Assembly: GCA_016169945.1 (NCBI GenBank)
Contig: JADLSH010000367.1
Location: forward strand, 9,163,501-9,227,500
Length of the DNA: 64,000 bases
Origin: Trachythela sp. YZ-2020
Lineage: Eukaryota; Cnidaria; Anthozoa; Malacalcyonacea; Clavulariidae
Direction of reading: 5' to 3'
The translations under genes and the position numbers were made by a program. Shown here one piece after another: positions 34,085 to 46,000 of this stretch. Each line of letters starts with the position of its first letter. Position 1 is the stretch's first letter. The notes beneath the pieces are model-generated. The model saw nothing but the letters and a program-made list of their open reading frames with translations, had not been told where the DNA came from and searched no databases.

Positions 34085-37000
34085 ATGGAAGAGTTGAGCG
34101 ATACATTAGCAGCCTCATTTCAGATTTCTAGCAATCCAAACGATACATCAAGTCCTCATCCAAGGTTTTACAGAATTTAATGGCTATATATTAAACTTTT
34201 AAATAAAGTGTATATCATGTTATCTGTGTGTCGGGCAATTTGATGTTCCGCTGCACCAATATATTAGTTATTACAGTACCAAAACCACATGTCATGTTTC
34301 ATGTCAAAACATTCATGTCAAAATACAACTACATTCCTAACATCTTCAACATTTTGATAATTGCAACATCTGATTGGTCAATAGTCTGCGGGAAATGGTG
34401 CTGAGATTAGCTAATTAATAGTTTGACATTTTAATAGTAATAGGCATAGTATTCTATAGTTACAGTCCTGAATGTTTTGACATGAAAAACGTTTATTTTG
34501 TATATTTTTATATCATAATTTTAGATTGTCAGAATACAAAATCAAACCAAGTAATGTTCCAGACCAAGAAACACGAAGAAAGCGAAAGCTTGAAGAACAA
34601 AAAAGGTTAGTCATTTTAAGAATCAGAAGTTAATATTTGACCTTGAGGAGATCTTAAGCAACCGGACTAATAGCTAGTTGGATTTTTCATAGCTGCGCCC
34701 CAGTAATTAGGTCTTAAAAATGTATGAATGATTTGGTTTTCAAAATCTCCATCCATGAAAAACCCTTCGGTTGACATTCCATGTTGTTTAGCCGTCGAAA
34801 TGATCGTGTAAATTATGCGCGAAGATTGGTCGAAGAAGATGACATGGAGACTGAGGAAGCCCAGACAAAGGTTGGTTTATTGTAACCCTCTATTAACCTC
34901 CTCTCAAGTAAGCTTTACCTGTCTAACACTACTAACAGTGGCAGACACTTCGGGAAATATTGAGGGGGGGGGGATAGGGTCAGAGACTTAGCCAGGGTTC
35001 GTAGTTTACCTGTCCACTCAACGAGTGTCGAAGAAAATGTTGAAATCTGAGTCCCCTGAAAGCCAGGAAATGCACTCAATTTTTGCTAGTTGCTGTGAAA
35101 CAAGCTTAATCATCTATGATCTATTGTTAAATATCTTAGCAAATTTGAAGTCTGTACGATGTAGCGATGAAATAAAGACAAAATACTGGAGTTTTGTTTG
35201 TTTTAAAATATTTTTGCCCATTCACTTTCAAAAATGCCCGGCCGAAAGACGGGTGGACGGGGCTCTGGTTTTAAAAGTTAGGTTATAAATTTCATGAAAA
35301 TTACTTAATTGACAGCCTATCAAACAATGCTTTCATGGTTGTAAAATTATTGTAAGTTACAGCTTTGTTACACAGTTATTGGGCTAATACTGTATCTCTA
35401 ACGTGTTGTGCCAGTGTAGGTAGCGTCTATATAATAGGCTTTGGGTTTTTAGGATCAATCTACAACAAGAACTTTGATATTTCGAGCGAAGGCTGTTTGT
35501 CTGGAAGTTCATAGCCAAGGGTTAGGGAAAAGCGAAGAAGGGCCTTCCCTTGAAACGTCGAAGTTCTTGTTGTATTCAGTTATTCGGCTACCAAAGGCTT
35601 TTGTAAATTATCGGAGTGGGGCTATTCTTAGCCGTAAAATTGTGCAACAAAGTTATTGCGACAAAATTTTTGGGAGATTTGTATGGAAAATCGTCCATTC
35701 TTTTGTTTCTAGAAGAAAACAACCAATTGGAAAAAAGCGAAGAATCCATTCAAGAATCAGCTGATGATGTCAGAATGGCTGGTGGATCTTCCCGTGAACT
35801 TTGAGCAAGAATGGACCATGGTTATATCACCTATTGGAAAAAGATGTTTAGTTGTCGCTTCCAGGGTGAGTAAAGCCTTGGAGAAGAATCTAAACTATAA
35901 GTCTGAAGTATTTTTCCAGTCGCATAAGTATCAAGCAGGGCGCGAAATAACGGCCGGTCAACGGGCAATGTCCGGCCAAAATGAGTAGTTGTCCGGTCAA
36001 ACTCTCGCAAGACCGGCTACTTTTTAAAGTTTACATGTAATTCAGTTGCTAAATAAAGCGAACGAGCAAACTATTTTCATGCAATTTTCTTATGGATTAA
36101 GTTTCGAAGTTGCTGACAAGTGAAAATAGCCGGTCAAAACTTATCTTCTTTGTTAATTTCGTCTGATGTTGCGTTTACTTTGAATAATATTTACTGTACG
36201 GACTTTACAATAAAACCCAGAAGTGATTCTTGACTTCTGCAGACATTTTTCTAGTTACATTTAATAAGTTTTTTACATTTAAGGGGACTTTGTCAGGCTT
36301 TAGTTTAGCTGAATAATTTGACCGGCCAGAAATGCGGGATGTCCGAGCTAAAGTTGGTTTGGCCGGTCGCCTTGACCGGCAACCCTCCAGCCGTTCTTTC
36401 GCGCCCTGTCAAGATGTGAACTGTGTTTCATGATTTGGTTGTTTTAGGGTAGAACAACATGCTACACTAAAAGTGGATATAGCATAAACAGATTTCAATC
36501 TTTGCTGCCTGGCGGATGTCGAGACGCTGGCAAACCTTCAGGTATTGATAACTATAGATAAATTATACAGTTTTTTAAAGGCAAATTTTTTTCTGTCGCG
36601 TATTCGCGATGAAAACCGACAATCTTTTTTGACGTACCTCCCAAAATTACTTTCATTGTTTAATTTAGCTTTACTTTCTAGTAATCTAGTTTATACAGTA
36701 AGCTACCGTGTGCCATTTTACATGCATCTGGCAGTTGAGAAAAATAGTAAAAAATTGTAAATGAAAATACAACTATTGATGTCTGATGATGCTATAAAAT
36801 TTAAACTTACTGAACTTCAAACATTGTTTTCTCTTTGGCGTACCATCTAAAATCTCTTTATTTTAGCATTATTTTATAGATTATACACTAAACATATCAG
36901 AAATGTTAATCGTTATGATCCGACATCAACCAACATTGTTGGATGTGACATTGTTGGCCTCGTTTTAACACTATGTTCGGTAATGTTGGCTGATGTTGGA

Positions 37001-40000
37001 ACTTTGCGTTGAAAAGCCCAGTGGCACTGTTCTCCATGCCATCCAGTTACTCATTGTTTTGATGTATTTTTGACGCCATGGCCGGGATGCGCTTAATTTT
37101 CAATGCGAATGTTGACTGAATTTACGGACCTTTAGTACTCGTGGTCTCGGTACACTGATCTGAAAATTAGAACTGGATAGAGCATCCTATTGAATTCAAT
37201 GAGCCTATTTTTAAGCCAGAATATTTTTAATGAGATCACATTTTTAAACTAGTCAAATCGTTAGCTGTTTAAATTAGTTATACTATGAAGCAAATATCTT
37301 TTCCTATGTAACTTGAGAAATATAGCTTCCAACATCTCTTCTAATGAGTTTTAGAACGTTTTAAACACCGCAAAATGAGGCTTATGGCGGCCATATTGGT
37401 GTGACCTCATTAGTTATTCACCGGCAAATTTAGGAAGAAAGAGAGACCACTGATGAGCAATTCTTATCTTGACAATACGTGTCCTTTCCCACCAATAACT
37501 AGAAACTGTTAGAACCGCTTTAAACGTGTCGCCAACACCACAGTAGATTTGTGGTGGTCACACCAATATGGCCGCCATTGGTTTCATTTATGCATAGCAG
37601 ATGCACTATCCAGTCCTTGTTTTCAGATCAGTGTTTCGAAGCTGATTTCCTTGACTTTGGGTTTTGTTCATGACTTTTGTGTCATATCTTAACTTACACT
37701 GTTTTCGCTGCAGTTTGGGAGCTAAATTGGAACTCATTACTTTTCAGATTACACACTATTGGATTGTATATACAGTGAACTACATCGAACATTTTATATC
37801 CTTGACGTGATGTGTTGGCGTGGCCATCCAGTTTATGATAGCGAGGTCAGAACTGCTCTCTTTTTGCGAGAGTTTATCACGCGCCCCTTACTATATTTTA
37901 CAGGCCTCGAATCTCACGGCGGCTACACCGGCAGCCATTGGCCGTCAATGCCCTGCTTGTTGGCCGCTATGCCCTCACAGCCAGTATTGGCCTGCCCTCA
38001 ACCTCATGCAGTACTTGGTGAAATTGAGAACGCATTTTGAGTTTATAGACACCTTATTTACAGTCTTCACTGACTCTAGGGAGTGGTCATTAGGGCCATT
38101 TATACGGGAGAAAATAAGACGTGACTTGCATAAGAAACACTCGTATAAATGGTCAAATTCTAGTAAGTCGCGACTTAAATAAGAACATGGGTTCAGGCTG
38201 TTACACAATAAGTCGCGACTTATTAGAATTTGACCATTTGTACGAGTGTGTTCGCGTCTTATATAAGACGCGTCTTATATAAGTTGCGTCTTATATTTCC
38301 TCCCGTATAAATGGCAAAGTTCATAAAATAAAAAAATATATAATACAAACCTCTAACCAAGGAAGATCGTCGGTATCCTCTGGCCTCCACCCTCCATGTT
38401 TAAGAGTGATCGTATTTTGGAGTATACAAATTAAGTATGTGTCATGGGGGGCCGGAAGCTATTTGAGGGGGTCATGAAGCAAAATATTTCTTCTAAGCAG
38501 AGGGGGTTAAGACCGGCTTTATTAAAAAGCAAAGGGGCTTGAAACTAAAATACATATATAAAGTCTATTAGGGGCATGAATGCATCTTTAATAGCACTCC
38601 ATTCTCTCTTGACTTGGTAGTTCCTATTTTTATAATATTACTGAAAATAGATTTAATTCTCAAGTGAATACAATTTCAAATTTCTGTGTAAGAATTCTAC
38701 ACCTTTTAGTATAAATATTAACTACAACCAGTATTAACCCATTAGCTTGCAATGCGCCCAGATGCCCTAATTTAGTGTTTTACTCTGTCCAACGCCAGAG
38801 TATTTATTTTGTCTAAATCCAGACGATTTTACTCAATCGTCAGTTGTTGCTAGGGTATACTGCCAGTTAATGGGCTAACAAAACTATCTGCCAGTGTCTC
38901 TTGTTAACCCATTAGCTGGCAATGCGCCCAGATGTGCCCTACTTTATTATTTTACTGTCAGACGATTTTACTCGTCAGTGGTAGGGTACTGCCAATTAAT
39001 GAGTTAAATAAACCATTTGAACCAATTCTAAATATATTACAGTTTTCTTTATTACATATTAATACTAGATTTATTGATAATTTAAAAAAATAAACATAGA
39101 AGAAGGTGGCAGTGTGCAACTATATAATGGATTACACCAATATAATATGTACCTATTTTGTATTTAAACGCTTTTGATATTAAAAATTCAAGGAGGGCTA
39201 TGAAACTATTTTTCTAATAATTGAGAGGGTGCCAAATAATTTCTCGAATACATGGGAGGGGCACAAACCATTTTTCAAATTTTATAAAATAGCCTCGGCC
39301 CCACATGACACATACTTAATGACCGCTTCCTAGCCCCTCTATTTTTTGGGCAGATTTGGCCACTTTTAATGGCGATGTTCATGAAACGAGAAGTGAGCTG
39401 CATTTTGTCTGACACACGCGTTCCACGTGAGAAGTGAGCATTTTGCGATGCATCGCACAAATTAGCATACCATGACTTACAGTGATTGTAGTGTGGTTGT
39501 CATGTGCGGTTGTGCGATGCATCGCACAAATTAGCATACCATGACTTACAGTGATTGTAGTGTGGTTGTCGTGTGCGGTTGGGCGATGCATCGCACAAAT
39601 TAGCATACCATGACTTACAGTGATTGTAGTGTGGCTGTCGTGTGCGGTTGTGCGATGCATCGCACAAATTAGCATACCATGACTTACAGTGATTGTAGTG
39701 TGGTTGTCATGTGCGGTTGTGCGATGCATCGCACAAATTAGCATACCATGACTTACAGTGATTGTAGTGTGGCTGTCGTGTGCGGTTGTGCGATGCATCG
39801 CACAAATTAGCATACCATGACTTACAGTGATTGTAGTGTGGTTGTCATGTGCGGTTGTGCGATGCATCGCACAAATTAGCATACCATGACTTACAGTGAT
39901 TGTAGTGTGGCTGTCGTGTGCGGTTGTGCGATGCATCGCACAAATTAGCATACCATGACTTACAGTGATTGTAGTGTGGTTGTCATGTGCGGTTGTGCGA

Positions 40001-43000
40001 TGCATCGCACAAATTAGCATACCATGACTTACAGTGATTGTAGTGTGGCTGTCGTGTGCGGTTGTGCGATGCATCGCACAAATTAGCATACCATGACTTA
40101 CAGTGATTGTAGTGTGGTTGTCATGTGCGGTTGTGCGATGCATCGCACAAATTAGCATACCATGACTTACAGTGATTGTAGTGTGGTTGTCACGTGCGGT
40201 TGTGCGATGCTTCGCACAAATTAACATACCATGACTTACAGTGATTGTAGTGTGGTTGTCATGTGCGGTTGTGCGATGCATTGCACAAATTAGCATACCA
40301 TGACTTACAGTGATTGTAGTGTGGTTGTCGTGTGCGGTTGTGCGATGCATCGCACAAATTAGCATACCATGACTTACAGTGATTGTAGTGTGGTTGTCAT
40401 GTGCGATTGTGCGATACATCGCACAAATTAGCATACCATGACTTACAGTGATTGTAGTGTGGTTGTCGTGTGCGGTTGTGCGATACATCGCACAAATTAG
40501 CATACCATGACTTACAATGATTGTAGTGTGGTTGTCATGTGCGATTGTGCGATACATCGCACAAATTAGCATACCATGACTTACAATGATTGTAGTGTGG
40601 TTGTCATGTGCGGTTGTGCGATGCATCGCACAAATTAACATACGATGACTTACAGCGATTGTAGTGTGGTTGTCATGTGAGGTTGTGCGATGCATCGCAC
40701 AAATTAACATACAATGACTTACAGTGATTGTAGTGTGGTTGTCATGTGCAAATTAACATACAATGACTTACACAAATTAGCATACACGGGGGGGAAGGCT
40801 TATATGAATGAATGAGTATGAATATAAAATAGCCTCAGCCCCCCTGCGAGACATACTTAATGACCGCTCCCCTAGTTTCCTGGAAACTAAAAGGTATTTA
40901 TTATATCTATAATGATAATAATATCTATGCATTCTAACATTGTATTTTAGACCGAATTCCGATTTTATTGGTTAAACACAAAACTCGGTGAGCAGCCAGA
41001 ATTGGGCGAGGAAAGCAAGCAGAATCCGGTGAGTGTTTTTTGTATATTTAATTTCGCCAAATAGTTATTAACATTACAATAGACAATTTTCATTATAGAC
41101 TAATTTTTGAGCTAGGCAAAAAAAAGTATATTGCCGGAAAGAACATACTAAAATTAGTAAAATTGCAAAGTTTGGTTGCGAAATGTTGTAAAATGCGGAA
41201 AATATGGCCTGGCAAAGTTTGCAAATTTTGTATACTTTTGTATTACGTGCGGAAATTCCTACCACATTTGAGCCGAAAATGGTAGGAATTTCCGCACGTA
41301 ATACAGAAGTATACAAAATTTGCAAACTTTGCAAGGCTATATTTTCCGCATTTTACAACATTTCGCAACCAAACTTTGCAATTTTACTAATCTTATTATG
41401 TTCTTTGTAGCTTTGTAGCTAGAACAAAATTTAGTCTATGATGCAAATTGTCTATTAAGCCAATTCATAGAGTGTTGACCGCGCATCCAAATGAGGCGTT
41501 CTGCGACAACATAAAATTCCAGTTGAATCATAACATGTAGCTGAGGTTAATGGGTGTTTTTTATGAAAAAATTTCCATCCCGGTAACCGTAATCTCGGAT
41601 GTTTGAAATGAGATCTTGGTAACAGGGCCAGCCTGGTTGTCCGCATTAACGCAAAGTAATTTCTAATATTCTATAAAGATAACTAAACGACGAAATCTCG
41701 CTTACCGGGCTGTCCCGCTAACCGGCCAGCCCGGCTTCCATGTATACAAAGTGCAGTGTATACAAGATGATCAACTCTAGAATGAAAACCCCTTTTTGGA
41801 GTGACTATACATTGTTGACGGTGTCATAGAATAGGAAATGACTAGAAGGGCCACTTGAGGCGGAACCTTTGACGTTTTTGGCCCTTCTGGTCATCTCCTA
41901 TTCTGTAGTGCCAGTGTGGTTATAGTATATACAGGGTGTATCGAGATCATACATTAGAATTTCAATGGCTGTGCAAATAATTACGCTTCTGGGATTTCAA
42001 AATACGCAGTACTATCAAAATAAGCACACAAAGTGAATTAAAATTAGTTCGATTACGAATGGCTCAGCTAACAACAGAGCAAAGAGTATTTCTTGTTTTA
42101 AAGTACGCCCAAACTCAAAACTCGACAGCAGTCATTCGTAAACTGAGCCATTCGTAATCGAACTCATAAGTTTAATTCACTTTGTGTTCTTGTTTTGATA
42201 CCCCTGGGAAACGTATTTTCAAATCCCAGAAGCGTAATTATTTGCACAGCCATTGAAATTCTAATGTATGATCTCGTGCATACAAATTATGGTATTTGCA
42301 GTTTTTTTTGATACACCCTGTATATCAAATACGGCGGTCGAATGTTGTGTAAAACTACCTGAAAAATACAATAACCATATAGAATCTTACTGAAGCCCAC
42401 CTCAAGCATTCATCTGGGCGGCTTAAACTGCCTCATTTTCTTTGTAAACAAAGAGAACGGTGCTACATGCATATCGGCCGACGTAACGCTACAATGTAAT
42501 CGAAAAAAGTTAAACGAAATTGTGGTGATTCCAAATACTTCATGACCACATTACAGTCGGGCGTAATCCCTAAACGGTAATTGCTTAAATATCATGTCTA
42601 ATGATATCCTCGCAAGCGTAAACACTCGATTTTAACTAATTATGGCTGGCAAAGTTAATCTTATTTCACAAAAGAAGAGCAATTAATGACATGTTTTATT
42701 CATATACTATTCAAATTTCAATATATTGGTTATTGCAGCGATGTGCATTTATATACAGTAAAGTCACTAAAGTGAGCAGTTTGGCTTTCGTTTGTCTTAT
42801 TTCTTCGCTGAATATAAACTAACTAACTTGGTTCCGTAGCCATTTATTCATTCAAGTCAATTCCAGGTTAAAATTTGATCATACAAAAATGTCCGCTGTG
42901 GTTGTATCAGCTTTAAAAATGACTTTCGGTCTGTTCTTGAATAAGGCTCGCAGTTCGCTGGGCGAGAATTTGAAGGATGGCGATTTGAACTCGCAACAAC

Positions 43001-46000
43001 TTCGAAGTTTAATTATGAGCAATATGGAAAGCATTAAATCGAAGATTGATGGCTTAGCTCGTCGCGAGTTGCTGAGCAGTGCAAGTTTCATTCAAGAAGG
43101 GATGTTTACGTTGAACGAGTTGCTCAATAAGCCAGACGATGGCTCGCGTTTTGCTCAAGAATATAAAGTCGAGAAGTTAGTGGAAGTGGGAGCAGCCTTT
43201 CCCGGGTTTAATGATGTTTTTGACTACGTTGTACGCTTTAAAAGTTGGCTGAAAAGGTAAGAATGGCCTATATATATATTATATAGCAAGTATTAAGTAC
43301 AAGAGCACAGACAGTAGACTAAACTCAGACCAAGGGTGCACGCCAGAAATAAGTTCGATTCACTGACCGATTTACTCCATAACCACTGATCTGTCAGTAA
43401 CTTATTTTTACGTCGCCATTTTGAATACATAATCACTTTTTAGAATGGCTTTCCGATATTCCTAACGTGTTCTCGCACGTGTTATTTTAAATCTCGGATT
43501 GTGCTCGGTGCGGGTTCGGAACGCCATCGTAAAAATTGATTATGTATTCAAAATGGCGACGTAAAAATAAATGATTGAGTAAATCGGTCAGTAAATCAAA
43601 GTTATTTCTGCCGTGTTCCCTTGCTCAGACTGCATACCTTCGCCAGCAAATTATCATGTCAAGTATTCAAGCATTAATGTTCATGCACTAATTACGCATT
43701 CAGTTTTTTTGAGAAGCAAGACAAACTTTTGTAAATTCTCGTTCAATTTCAAGTAAATTCTCCCTGTCATATCCTTTATGACTATTTTATGACTTTGTTT
43801 CGTCCAAAATTTAGAATATTTACCCCTTATACCATACACTGGCATAACATAGCCTGGCTTCTGGCCTTCCTGACGCGAGCATGAAATTTCCGAGCGAACT
43901 CATGCGCGCTAGAAGACCATTCCAACATGACATTGGAAAAATTGAATATTAGTCAAAGCAGATTTACTTATAAGTTATAATTAAGTAAGTTATAATTTAA
44001 ATGTATTTGACCTATTTGTGTCTTACTCGTAGAAGGGAAAGACCATCTCGGTTTCAGCCACTCCCCAGATTTCGCACTTCAGGGACTAGACTAGGCATAA
44101 CCATAGGCTTAGTGTATACTAGACTTGCTTCAAGTCTTTCTTTCATTGTCTTTCTGTGTCGATCCACTACAGTGTAAGTAATATTGACGTGGCGAGGGAT
44201 GGCGAGAAAGAGAGACTTGTCAACTTCGGAGAATCTCGGTTCAAAACTGAACCGAAGCGGAAATTGTGTAAATAATAAACAATTATTGAATGAGGCTGAG
44301 CATGATATCAAGAATTATTCAGACCGAGGTCAATGTTAACTGCCTCATCTTCGCTTCGGCAGATAACATTGACCGAGGTCTAAATAATTCTTGATATCAT
44401 GCGTAAGCCGAATCCAATAATTGTTTTATTATACATTAAAAAGACAAAAACCAGAGAAGTAAGCCAAGACTTGCGGCCGGTGGGAAAGATGCAAAAACAC
44501 ATTAGTTAACATTTAATAAAACAATAAATACTTTTGAAGATGGTTTGGACGTTTTCTCTTCGTTTGTAAAGGCAAATTTACAAGAAGCCATTTTGTTTTG
44601 GCTTTCAAAATTTCGCGGGCTTTTATACAAGCTTCCGACCGCGCTGGGGGCTTGGGCTCGACCGCGTCCAATAATCGTTTTTTTGGATCGAAGTTCGATC
44701 AACTACTGGATATTGAGAATTATCCGGGCTTTTTGACCAATCAGAAACGAGAATAGAGTTTGAATGTATAATAACATGAGTTAAAATACTGGGTTTGGTG
44801 GATAATACACAATTTTAAGACCTAACCAGGAACGGTTGCGAAAAATGCAACACTAGGTCCTCTGGCAGGAATTGAACCCACGGCCCTGCGATTCCGGTGC
44901 AGCGCTCTAACCAACTGAGCTACAGAGGCCAGTTGCTGAGCTGTAACCGTAAGTTCAGTATATATAGGTGATCGGGTGTGCGGGTTGTGATAAGGTAAAC
45001 TTCAAAGATTTTTTGCACTTCACTTGGTTGAACTAGAATACTGGGTTTGGTGGATAATCCAAGTGAGTAGATATGTACACAATTTTAAGACCTAACCAGG
45101 AACGGTTGCGAAAAATGCAACACTAGGTCCTAAGAAAGAAACTTCGAGCAAGTCTAGCCGCTATGGTCCAGTTTTGAGCCGAGATTTTCCGTAGTTGACA
45201 AGTCTCGTTGAACAACTCAAAATTTAAGTGTATACATGAACATACCCAAATTTTCATCTACAAAATATTTACTTTAATACAGGCCTGACAAGGAGACTGA
45301 TATGAACTGGGCAAATCCTGATTACTTTCATTTCAATGAAGACTCGGCCCGCAAACTAATAGACGCAATGTCCATGTTGAAGACGAGCTCGCCCGATCAA
45401 TTTAAGTCCGCTATGGAAAGCTTCAAGAACGCGCACACTAGAGCAACGGACGAATTCTTTACCGAATCCTTGAGCTTGGAAGATCGTATCATGGCTGCAA
45501 AACTTCGAATTCAAAGCAGATTACTCATAAGTCTTGAAAGTCCTAATCTCGCAAAAGTTTGTAAAATGTATTTGAAAGATTTACACGATCTGCCTCCAAT
45601 TGTGGAAATATTTCGCTATGACCTAGACGGTGGGGTGTTATCGAACTTTAACAAAGCCGAACGACACGAACTCGTTCAATCTGTTTCCATGATCAACTTT
45701 GTTCTGTTCCGATTCCTGAACTCTTTCACCAAAGAGCTTGTGAACGTATACGATTGGCCACTGATCGAAAACGAAGCCTGGATGTATAACCCACTGATCC
45801 CAGATGAAACCGTGTTAACAGAGCTACAACGGGCTGAAATTGAGGTGCCAAATTTAGTGTCGCTTAAACAAATGGAAGTTATGGGCGTTGATCCAAAATT
45901 GGTGGCCATTAATAGTGATGGCGATTTGATCATGTTTCGACAGCGGACAAATCCAGAAATCTGTGAATTGGTGAAAGTTTCTGGAAACGAGTTTAAGGTG

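Noticed and set aside
37820..38182. 120-codon plus ORF overlapping SNUPN exon 6
   Set aside because: Its frame differs from the SNUPN frame and it runs into a foldback element. The SNUPN reading at 37748-37845 is clearly the coding one.
39379..40710. 443-codon minus-strand ORF of 23-residue repeats ([20 protein letters not shown])
   Set aside because: The satellite unit is 69 bp with no stop in this frame, so a long ORF follows automatically. No start context, no unique domain, and it lies in an intron on the opposite strand.
44865..44945. Possible tRNA gene (minus strand)
   Set aside because: The A and B boxes are good, but the anticodon loop lacks U33, stems have mismatches, and a related decayed copy exists at 26165. 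It is a SINE head.
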